A DNA stretch of 7,659 nucleotides from an uncultured Blautia sp. Lineage in GTDB: Bacteria; Bacillota; Clostridia; Lachnospirales; Lachnospiraceae. Numbering within the stretch: the stretch's first letter is position 1; every line of letters starts with the position of its first letter. The DNA is taken from positions 1-7,659 of the forward strand of contig CAMNGN010000094.1 of the NCBI GenBank assembly GCA_946538475.1, given 5' to 3'. The notes beneath the pieces are model-generated. The model made no database searches, was not told the DNA's origin, and saw only the letters and a list, made by a program, of their open reading frames with translations. Position numbers and translations under genes: made by a program. Below are positions 1 to 6,013 of this stretch, in pieces.

Positions 1-650
1 ATAAACACCACAAAAAGCAGTGTGCCCGCATCCACGCTCGCAATATAGTCATAAGCGCCGTGCAGAACAGCGGGTACAATGACAGAGAGCCATCTGAACT
101 GCGAGGCTTTTCCCGTCTCTCCCCTGTTCTCAAACTTTCTGGCCACACCGTAGAACAGACCCATAAACACGCCAAAGCAGGTGTGCCCCGGAATGGCGGT
201 CAGCGCCCTTATGAGTGCCACCGAAAATCCGTAGTGCATAACGTAGCTGATATTCTCCCACAGAGCAAAGCCCAGCGAGACAAACACCGCGTACACGATA
301 CCGTCAAACTGGCAGTTGAACTCGTCCGAGTCCCAGGAAGTTCTCTTCAGCATAAAGTATTTTGCCCCTTCTTCGGAGCACGCCACCACAACAAAGTAGA
401 GCAGCACCTGATAAAGTCCCTGATTCTGCACCGTCGCCGAAAGCAGACTTCCGAAGATTCGCTCCAGCACCAGCGCGATGAGCGCCGAAAAGATACCCGA
501 ACGCACAAGCACCCACAGCATATGCGGGCTTTCCTTCTCCAGCCGGTCAGAATTATAGACCTTGATCATAAGGACGATTGCCGGGATCACCGCGGCGGCT
601 ACAAGGATAAAATTGTAAGTTAGTATAGGTGTTAACAGAAAATAAAACAT
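1..650 (-). CDS. PrsW-family intramembrane metalloprotease, C-terminus cut by window edge
   Basis: The minus-strand frame starts at ATG 650-648 and stays open for 216 codons to the left edge, so the C-terminus is missing. GGAG lies 9 nt upstream of the ATG and supports this start. Residues 4-30 and 52-72 are hydrophobic, and further membrane-like stretches follow around 80-91, 117-130, 158-168 and 188-200. The PrsW signatures appear in order: SEEGAKY (E93, E94), FDGIVYA (115-121), GFALWENI (127-134), the IPGHTCFG segment (H156) and PAVLHGAYDY (H197). The glutamates and histidines are the expected metal and catalytic residues. Family knowledge: Bacillus PrsW makes the site-1 cut in the anti-sigma factor RsiW. 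No sigma/anti-sigma pair is visible here, so the substrate is unknown. The gene follows araC on the same strand but is separated from it by 199 bp and a large hairpin, so co-transcription is doubtful. The family assignment is strong; the role is inferred. Confidence 0.88.
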   Translation of the reverse strand, partial: MFYFLLTPILTYNFILVAAAVIPAIVLMIKVYNSDRLEKESPHMLWVLVRSGIFSALIALVLERIFGSLLSATVQNQGLYQVLLYFVVVACSEEGAKYFMLKRTSWDSDEFNCQFDGIVYAVFVSLGFALWENISYVMHYGFSVALIRALTAIPGHTCFGVFMGLFYGVARKFENRGETGKASQFRWLSVIVPAVLHGAYDYIASVDAGTLLFVVF

Positions 651-764
651 TTACGTCATCTCCATTTGCGTGCTCTTACTCTTTAACATGTTCACAGGAA
701 GGACTGTAAGATTCGCTTTCAACACATCTTAATTCCTTCTGCTTTAAAAGTATCATAACTAATA

Positions 765-850
765 AATGTGGGTCAATGGGGACGTTTCTCTTCGACCCAT
801 TTTTGTTGGCAAAAATGGGTCGAAGAGAAACGTCCCCATTCACCCACTTT
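765..850. repeat. Long REP-like palindrome (hairpin 1)
   Basis: Arms 775-805 and 810-840 are perfectly complementary over 31 bp around the 4-nt loop TTGG. After one mismatch (774/841), 768-773 pairs with 842-847. The tip of the stem reaches the araC stop codon at 850-852. Each arm carries the core GGGGACGTTTCTCTTC enclosed by its own short complementary pair (TGGGTC at 769-774, GACCCA at 794-799), so the element reads as two inverted REP-like units. Neither strand has a T-run after the stem, so it is not a textbook intrinsic terminator, although it could still stop or protect araC transcripts. The core matches that of the palindrome at 3593-3690. Confidence 0.85.
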
Positions 851-1758
851 CACCTTGAGCACGCCCTGAACTCTCTGGGCGTCATCCCAAACCTCCGGCG
901 AAACTGCAGATTAAAATAAGAAACATTCTCGAACCCCTGATCGAGCGCGATCTCCATGACCGGCCTGTCGGTGCTTTCGAGCTCCTCCGCCGCCTTTCCC
1001 ACACGAAATTCGTTGATATACTTCACACAACTCATCCCGACATTCTGCTTGAAGAAGCTCATGAAATAACTCTCGGAGAAACCGATATACGAAGCCAGAT
1101 CCGCGACGGACATGCGCTCCCGGTAGTGTTCTCCGATAAACCGCAGCACCTCTTTCATCTGCTGCCTCTTCGCGCTGTCTCTGCTTCCATGTTCCCGCGG
1201 TTTCACATAGCCAGACACAAACAGCCGGTAGATCAAGTCGATCAGCAGCCCTTTGAGGCGCAGCTCATAAAAGCGCTCCTTCCCCGTAAAACATGCAAGC
1301 GCGGCGAGGAAAGCCTCCCTGATTTCCCCATAATGCGAATCGTTTTGACATATCCTCACCGGCAGCTCCATCTGCCCACTAAGGAGCGGCCGCAGATAAT
1401 CCGAGGCGGACAGGTCTTGCTCCGAAGCTCCCAGATAATCGAGGTGAAACACCAGGCTGTCCGAGACCATCCCCTCGCCCGGCAGCTCCATGGCGGAGTG
1501 CAAAGTCATCGGCGGAACGAGGATCAGGTCGCCCGCGGACGCACGGAAAAAATCCTGACCGACGCGATAATCTGAGACTCCTTCCCGTATGAGGGTGATC
1601 TCCATCTCTTCGTGCCAGTGGAGCGACAGCTCCGTATATGTATCCGGCACGATGCAGTGGTAGCTGTTCACCGGCAGGAAGATATCGCCATGGCTGACTT
1701 TTTCGCGCTGTTCGGGTGCTATGCCTGCGCGCTGCAGGGTTAATGATTCTTCACTCAT
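850..1758 (-). CDS. AraC-family transcriptional regulator with N-terminal cupin
   Basis: This 302-residue protein has the usual AraC-family layout. The N-terminal cupin-like sensor domain (about 25-150) includes the HWHEEMEI segment near residues 47-54 and the GDLILVPPMTLHS strand-turn at 76-88, both typical of sugar-responsive members. A linker around 185-200 is followed by the double helix-turn-helix. Helix-turn-helix 1 spans about 216-240 (MSVADLASYIGFSESYF) and helix-turn-helix 2 about 266-298, ending GMTPREFR. The ATG at 1758 is preceded by GAGG about 11 nt away, with a strong sigma-A-like promoter about 100 nt upstream. The gene diverges from the GH13 glycosidase, the common arrangement for an activator and its target. 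I infer that it controls the glucosidase and perhaps the rhamnosidase; the ligand cannot be read from sequence. The family call is secure. Confidence 0.93.
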   Translation of the reverse strand: MSEESLTLQRAGIAPEQREKVSHGDIFLPVNSYHCIVPDTYTELSLHWHEEMEITLIREGVSDYRVGQDFFRASAGDLILVPPMTLHSAMELPGEGMVSDSLVFHLDYLGASEQDLSASDYLRPLLSGQMELPVRICQNDSHYGEIREAFLAALACFTGKERFYELRLKGLLIDLIYRLFVSGYVKPREHGSRDSAKRQQMKEVLRFIGEHYRERMSVADLASYIGFSESYFMSFFKQNVGMSCVKYINEFRVGKAAEELESTDRPVMEIALDQGFENVSYFNLQFRRRFGMTPREFRACSR

Positions 1759-1861
1759 GTCAATTCAATCCTCAAGGTTAAGTCCCCCCACGCCTCTGCG
1801 CTTTTGAAGGAAAGGACTCACTAAATCGGTTAAACATCATAGAATTCTGTTAGTAAATGAG

Positions 1862-1890
1862 ACTATATTGCAAGAATCCGCGTTTCTCAA
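1862..1890 (-). promoter_or_regulatory. Sigma-A-type promoter for the AraC-family gene
   Basis: Read on the minus strand, TTGAGA (1885-1890) and TATAGT (1862-1867) are separated by exactly 17 nt. Each box differs from consensus at one position. Transcription would begin near 1855, giving a leader of about 97 nt before the araC ATG at 1758. It is the best promoter match in the divergent region. Confidence 0.6.
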
Positions 1891-1932
1891 AGAGTATTAT
1901 AGCATTATCAACAAACAAGAGCAATATATGCG

Positions 1933-2011
1933 AAGTCAAAGGTTACCGGCAATCCGCTGCGCTGCTTGTCGGTAATAAACAACCCACAGAACGGGCTGTC
2001 AAGTCAAAGGT
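1933..2011 (+). promoter_or_regulatory. Divergent regulatory region: 11-nt direct repeat flanking a stem-loop
   Basis: AAGTCAAAGGT occurs at 1933-1943 and again at 2001-2011, 68 bp apart in the same orientation. Between the copies lies a 10-bp stem, 1943-1952 against 1966-1975 (TTACCGGCAA with TTGTCGGTAA, one G-U pair), with a 13-nt loop. The second copy abuts a weak promoter-like pair, CTGTCA (1996-2001) and CATAAA (2019-2024), spaced 17 nt. A poor promoter with nearby repeats fits an AraC-activated gene. Binding by the divergent AraC protein is inference. Confidence 0.4.
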
Positions 2012-2049
2012 AAATCAACATAAACGTACAACGAAAGGGGAACTACAAA

Positions 2050-3591
2050 ATGGCGGCAAAATGGCTTAACGACGCAGTATTCTACGAAATCTATCCGCAG
2101 TCCTTCTACGACACCAACGGTGACGGTATCGGCGACATTCAGGGCATCATCGCAAAACTCGACTACATCAAAGGACTGGGCTGCAACGCACTCTGGATCA
2201 ACCCGTGCTTTGACTCTCCGTTCAAGGACGCCGGATACGATGTCCGCGATTACAAAAAAGTCGCGCCGCGTTACGGCACGAACGATGATCTGGTCGAACT
2301 GTTCAATGTTGCTCACGAAAAAGGCATCCGCGTACTTCTTGACCTTGTCCCCGGACACACTTCCGAGGAACACGAGTGGTTCCGTATGAGCCAGAAAGCC
2401 GAGAAGAACGAATACTCCGACCGTTTCATCTGGACCGACTTCTGCTTTGCCGCAGCTCCCGGCTTCCCCTACATCGGCGGAGAAAGCGAACGCAGCGGGA
2501 CCTATGTGCTGAATTTCTTCAAATGCCAGCCCGCCCTCAATTACGGCTTCTTCAAAGTCGATCAGCCCTGGCAGAAACCGATGAATCACCCGGCGGCAAT
2601 TGCGACGCGGGAAGCGATCAAGGATATCATGCGCTTCTGGCTGAGCCGCGGATGCGACGGTTTCCGTGTAGATATGGCTTCTTCCCTCGTTAAGAACGAT
2701 GACGAGAAGAAGACCGGAACAAGCCGCATCTGGAGAGATGTTCGCCGCATGCTCGATCTGGAGTTCCCGGAAGCGGCAATGGTTTCGGAATGGAGCAATC
2801 CCTCTTTGGCCCTGCGCGCAGGCTATGACTGCGATTTTTATCTGAACGAGCCGGGCAGCGGATACTCAACCCTCATGCGCGACTACTACAACCATGACAG
2901 CGAGGACCACAGCTATTTCAAGAAGGATGCAGGCGGCGATATCAACCGCTTCCTGGACCAGTATCTGGATTGGTACAATGACACTAAAGATCTCGGATAC
3001 ATCTCCCTGATCACCTGCAACCATGATACGATCCGCCCGCGCTATAACCTGGACGAGAGCGAACTCAAGCTCGCCTATGCGACGATTTTCACCCTTCCCG
3101 GCGTCCCGTTCCTGTACTACGGCGACGAGATCGGCATGCGCTATCAGGAGCTGCCGACCAAGGAAGGCGGCTACTACCGCACAGGCTCAAGAACCCCAAT
3201 GCAGTGGGACAACAGTAAAAATCGTGGTTTCTCTGCAGGAAACAAAGAAGATCTCTACCTTCCGGTCGACGAGTCGGAAGATGCGCCGACAGTCGCCGGA
3301 TGTGAAGCCGATCCTGATTCACTCCTCCATACGGTGAAAGAGATCCTTGCTCTCAGACACAGCAAAACAGACCTGCAGGCCGCCGGCGATCTGCAGATCG
3401 TCTGCAGCGAGGCAGGCAAACCATTCGTATATCGCCGCGGTTCACTGACCATCGCCGTGAATCCGGACAGCAACGAGAAAGAGGTCACTTTGGACCTTTC
3501 CGGTCACAGCATTCTGTGGCAGATCGGCACCGCCGGCTGCGAAGATGGCGTGCTGAAGGTGGGCGGCCAGTCGTTTGTAATCTTTGAATAA
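2050..3591 (+). CDS. GH13 family alpha-glucosidase-like enzyme
   Basis: This 513-residue protein has the full GH13 (alpha/beta)8 motif set. The loop DTNGDGIGD (21-29) is the metal-binding type seen in oligo-glucosidases, and AGYDVRDY (61-68) is the conserved -1 subsite segment. Region I is DLVPGH (98-103) and region II GFRVD, with nucleophile D208. Region III is SEW with acid/base E247, and region IV NHD with D326. GSRTPMQWD (379-387) and a short C-terminal beta domain follow. AAAGGGG lies 9 nt before the ATG. There is no signal peptide, so it should hydrolyse (or transfer from) imported alpha-glucosides in the cytoplasm. Linkage and substrate are uncertain: oligo-1,6-glucosidase, maltase and sucrose- or trehalose-type activities are all possible. 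It diverges from araC, its likely regulator. The asparagine usual before the region I histidine is glycine here. Confidence 0.92.
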   Translation: MAAKWLNDAVFYEIYPQSFYDTNGDGIGDIQGIIAKLDYIKGLGCNALWINPCFDSPFKDAGYDVRDYKKVAPRYGTNDDLVELFNVAHEKGIRVLLDLVPGHTSEEHEWFRMSQKAEKNEYSDRFIWTDFCFAAAPGFPYIGGESERSGTYVLNFFKCQPALNYGFFKVDQPWQKPMNHPAAIATREAIKDIMRFWLSRGCDGFRVDMASSLVKNDDEKKTGTSRIWRDVRRMLDLEFPEAAMVSEWSNPSLALRAGYDCDFYLNEPGSGYSTLMRDYYNHDSEDHSYFKKDAGGDINRFLDQYLDWYNDTKDLGYISLITCNHDTIRPRYNLDESELKLAYATIFTLPGVPFLYYGDEIGMRYQELPTKEGGYYRTGSRTPMQWDNSKNRGFSAGNKEDLYLPVDESEDAPTVAGCEADPDSLLHTVKEILALRHSKTDLQAAGDLQIVCSEAGKPFVYRRGSLTIAVNPDSNEKEVTLDLSGHSILWQIGTAGCEDGVLKVGGQSFVIFE

Positions 3592-3592
3592 A

Positions 3593-3690
3593 GGAAGACA
3601 CGGGGACGGTCCTTTTGTGTTCGAACCTGACATCATACATGGTATGTTGCAAGGTAATTCGAACAGAAAAGGACCGTCCCCGTGTCTTCC
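3593..3690. repeat. REP-like palindrome between convergent genes (hairpin 2)
   Basis: Arms 3593-3625 and 3658-3690 pair over 33 positions with a single G-G mismatch (3617/3666). The 32-nt spacer itself contains the small stem CATAC/GTATG (3634-3638 and 3642-3646). Each arm contains ACACGGGGACGGTCCTTTTG followed by TGT, so ACAC and GTGT can close a local stem around the same GGGGACG core seen in hairpin 1. The element begins one base after the glucosidase stop. It may act as a bidirectional end-of-transcript structure, though no clear T-run follows it on either strand. Confidence 0.85.
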
Positions 3691-3714
3691 AAAAGGACCG
3701 TTCCCGTGTGTTCC
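3691..3714 (-). repeat. Extra truncated half copy of the REP-like unit
   Basis: These 24 bases repeat the right end of the adjacent palindrome (3667-3690) in direct orientation with two differences. The half copy ends one base before the rhamnosidase stop codon (TTA at 3716-3718). With hairpin 2 it occupies essentially the whole gap between the two convergent genes. Confidence 0.8.
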
Positions 3715-3715
3715 T

Positions 3716-5869
3716 TTATCCAAAGAAAGTATATGTCCCGGCCTCCACACTCTTCTCTTTCCCGTTCACGCAGATCACCGCCGGCATCTCCACCGTGACC
3801 TCGTATCTCACCTGCCCGTCCACATACCTCCAGGCCGACCTTACCAGCCCGTTCCTTGTATGTATCTCGGCTTCAAGTCCACCGAGCCTCTCATCCGGCA
3901 TCGGGCAGATCACCACTTTTGAAAATCCCGGATTCTCTTCTATCGGCCTGATACCCGCCGCCTTTTCATACAGCCAGTCAGCCACCGAGCCATAGGCGTA
4001 ATGATTGAAGGAGTTCATATCGGTGCTCCAGAAGCTGCCGTCCTCCATGATCCCGTCCCAGTGCTCCCATATAGTGGTCGCACCCTTGTTCACGGAATAC
4101 AGCCAGGAGGGATAAGCAGTTCTGAGGAACAGATCGTACGCCAGATCTCCGTGCCCATACTCGCTGAGCACATGCAGCAGATACGGCGTTCCCACAAAGC
4201 CGGTACGCATCTGAGTACCGGCTTCCCGTATCATAGAAGCCAGAGCATCCGCCGTCCTCTGCGGATCCTCGGCGAGGCCGAAATGTACCGCCAGAATATG
4301 CTCCGTCTGTGTTGTATAATCCGGGAATGCCTTTCTGAAAGCAGCCACGATACGCTCCTTCAGCGCTTCATAAGCAGAAACATCTTTTCCAAGAACTTTT
4401 CCCGCCTTGACAACCAGCCCGGTGGAATACGCATAGAAGGCCGAAGCGATAAAGTCATCCCTCGTAGAACCTTTGTAACTGCCAACAGGAGCATCAAGCC
4501 CCAGCCAGTCTCCAAAGTGCCAACCACCGGTCCACAGGTCAGGTGTCGTCGTGACGGAACCGATATAGTCCACCCACTTCTTCATACACTCAAACTGATC
4601 TGCGAGGATCTGCGGGTTTCCATAGGTCTGATAGATCTGCCACGGGCATATCACCGCCGCGTCGCCCCAGGCTGCGCTGGGAGCATTCTCCGCCAGATAA
4701 TCGGGAATCACCTGACCGATCCCGCCATCCTCTCTCTGCTCCGCCGCCATGTCGTGCAGCCATTTAAAGAAGAATTTCTCCACATCATAATTGTAGCTCG
4801 CCGTTTTTACAAACACCTGCGCATCACCGGTCCAGCCCAGGCGCTCGTCACGCTGCGGACAGTCGGTCGGCACATCCAGGAAGTTTCCTTTCTGTCCCCA
4901 GAAAATATTGGAGATCAGCTGATTGACCATAGCATTTTCGGTCCGAATATATCCGGTCCGGCGAATATCGGAACACACAACGATGCCCGCAAAATTCTCC
5001 AAAGAAGGCTCTCCCGGGAACTGTACCAGCTTGATGTAGCGGAATCCAAAGAAAGTCAGTACCGGATGATACGTCTGCCGCCCGTCCTTGCAGGTATACA
5101 GCACATGAGCCTTGGCCGTCCTGTAATTCGCGTTGTAGAAATTACCCTGCTGATCCAAAACCTCACCGTGCAGGAACTCGATCCGGTCTCCGGCTTTCGC
5201 ATCCAGGCAGATCTGCACGTAGCCGGTAATCTCCTGTCCAAAATCAACCACCGTCTCACCTGAAGGCGTCCGGATGATCTCCTTCGGAAGGACGCGCTCG
5301 ATCTCCCTGATCTCCTCACCCTCCTGCGGGATCAGAATATCCTTAGTCCACTCAAGAATCTCGGCCTTCTTCCATCCGGCCGGCTTCACCGTGGCATCAT
5401 AGATTTCTCCATCATATATCTCGCTGAATCGCACCGGGCTTTCCGCCCACTCCCAGGAAGCGTCCGTCGGAATCACTTCCTCGCTTCCATCCGCGTACTT
5501 AATGCTGATCTCGCCGATCAGCGCACGCGGTCTTTCCATCCTTCGTGCCCTGTCATCCGCATTGGTAAACCCGGGCATCGGGGAGGAAAACCAACCCTTG
5601 CCCACTGTCACCTGCAGGTCGTTTTCTTCCCGCAAAAGCGCTGTGATATCATATGTCTGATACTGCAGCCGTTTTTCATATGCCGTCCAGCCCGGAGCGA
5701 GCACATAATCGCCGACACGCTTTCCATTAAGAACTGCATCGTAAACGCCCAACGCCGTTATCGTAAGAAACGCTGATGCTATCTGCTTATCGACTACAAA
5801 GCATTTACGAAATACAGGACAGGTATCATTTGTGTTTTGATCTGCAACAATATAATCTGCATACTTCAT
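3716..5869 (-). CDS. GH78 alpha-L-rhamnosidase, cytoplasmic
   Basis: This 717-residue protein should remove terminal alpha-L-rhamnose from glycosides or oligosaccharides. The N-terminal beta domain (about 20-130, with GVYDAVLNGKRVGDYVLAPG at 41-60) matches Bac_rhamnosid_N. A second beta domain (about 195-300) contains VVDFGQEITGY. The six-hairpin catalytic domain follows, with the GH78 signature DCPQRDERLGWTGD at 336-349, where E342 is the expected general acid. The second key segment, GATTIWEHWDG, begins at 596, with E602 as the likely base. A C-terminal beta domain ends the chain. AAAGGA sits 8 nt before the ATG. No signal peptide is present, so the substrate must be imported. At 717 residues it is shorter than many GH78 enzymes and starts almost directly at the N-terminal beta domain. 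A perfect cre upstream predicts CcpA repression. It converges with the glucosidase gene. Confidence 0.94.
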   Translation of the reverse strand: MKYADYIVADQNTNDTCPVFRKCFVVDKQIASAFLTITALGVYDAVLNGKRVGDYVLAPGWTAYEKRLQYQTYDITALLREENDLQVTVGKGWFSSPMPGFTNADDRARRMERPRALIGEISIKYADGSEEVIPTDASWEWAESPVRFSEIYDGEIYDATVKPAGWKKAEILEWTKDILIPQEGEEIREIERVLPKEIIRTPSGETVVDFGQEITGYVQICLDAKAGDRIEFLHGEVLDQQGNFYNANYRTAKAHVLYTCKDGRQTYHPVLTFFGFRYIKLVQFPGEPSLENFAGIVVCSDIRRTGYIRTENAMVNQLISNIFWGQKGNFLDVPTDCPQRDERLGWTGDAQVFVKTASYNYDVEKFFFKWLHDMAAEQREDGGIGQVIPDYLAENAPSAAWGDAAVICPWQIYQTYGNPQILADQFECMKKWVDYIGSVTTTPDLWTGGWHFGDWLGLDAPVGSYKGSTRDDFIASAFYAYSTGLVVKAGKVLGKDVSAYEALKERIVAAFRKAFPDYTTQTEHILAVHFGLAEDPQRTADALASMIREAGTQMRTGFVGTPYLLHVLSEYGHGDLAYDLFLRTAYPSWLYSVNKGATTIWEHWDGIMEDGSFWSTDMNSFNHYAYGSVADWLYEKAAGIRPIEENPGFSKVVICPMPDERLGGLEAEIHTRNGLVRSAWRYVDGQVRYEVTVEMPAVICVNGKEKSVEAGTYTFFG

Positions 5870-5915
5870 TTTAAGGATCCTTTCTTTATCAGCTTAGCCG
5901 TTTAGTTAACAGTAC

Positions 5916-5931
5916 GCGGCAATCCGCTTCG
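5916..5931. promoter_or_regulatory. GCGGCAATCCGC palindrome shared with the glucosidase upstream region
   Basis: GCGG and CCGC (5916-5919, 5924-5927) flank CAAT. The 15-mer CGGCAATCCGCTTCG at 5917-5931 matches CGGCAATCCGCTGCG at 1947-1961, upstream of the glucosidase, in 14 of 15 positions. It lies in the presumed leader of the rhamnosidase transcript. A shared operator and a small dispersed repeat are both possible. Confidence 0.4.
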
Positions 5932-5939
5932 TTTTCCGC

Positions 5940-5954
5940 TGTTACCGATTACAT
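5940..5954 (-). promoter_or_regulatory. cre site (CcpA catabolite-repression operator) upstream of the rhamnosidase
   Basis: On the minus strand this reads ATGTAATCGGTAACA, which fits the Firmicute cre consensus WTGNAANCGNWNNCW at every defined position. It overlaps the candidate -10 hexamer TATGAT (5953-5958) and continues downstream over the likely start site, a classic repressing position. No good -35 accompanies that -10, consistent with a promoter that needs an activator. Family knowledge: CcpA with HPr-Ser-P binds such sites when preferred sugars are present. Confidence 0.65.
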
Positions 5955-5992
5955 CATAAATCGATTCCTAAAATCAGCACGAGAGGATATGG

Positions 5993-6013
5993 AACGAGGA
6001 ACCTTCCCTCGTT
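5993..6013 (-). terminator. Weak stem-loop directly after the AAA/DUF4143 stop
   Basis: AACGAGG (5993-5999) and CCTCGTT (6007-6013) form a 7-bp stem with a 7-nt loop that begins immediately after the TGA stop (6014-6016). No T-run follows in the minus-strand transcript. It may attenuate or end that transcript before the rhamnosidase gene, but intrinsic termination is unproven. Confidence 0.3.

Noticed and set aside
60..623. 187-codon open frame on the plus strand at the left end
   Set aside because: It is antisense to the PrsW-family gene, whose motifs are unmistakable. Its translation is rich in R, H and K without family features.
703..722. Possible cre (minus-strand TGAAAGCG...) upstream of the PrsW-family gene
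   Set aside because: Only the left half fits; the right half lacks the required bases at the correct spacing.
775..840. Hairpin 1 as a standard intrinsic terminator
   Set aside because: There is no T-run after the stem on either strand, and the stem is far too long. It fits a REP-like palindrome better.
1823..1840. Possible cre around AAATCGGTTAAACAT in the divergent region
   Set aside because: It would need an extra base between TT and CA and lacks the required G in the left half.
1857..2069. 70-codon frame just upstream of and overlapping the glucosidase start
   Set aside because: It has no ribosome binding site, spans the regulatory repeats and stem-loop, and reads like translated non-coding DNA. 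I do not consider it a leader peptide.
3593..3714. CRISPR array suggested by three similar units
   Set aside because: The units are two inverted arms and one adjacent direct half copy with no regular spacers, and no cas genes are present.
4001..5263. 420-codon open frame on the plus strand opposite the rhamnosidase
   Set aside because: It lies wholly antisense to a gene with clear GH78 motifs and its translation shows no domain-like pattern. It is a by-product of that gene's codon bias.
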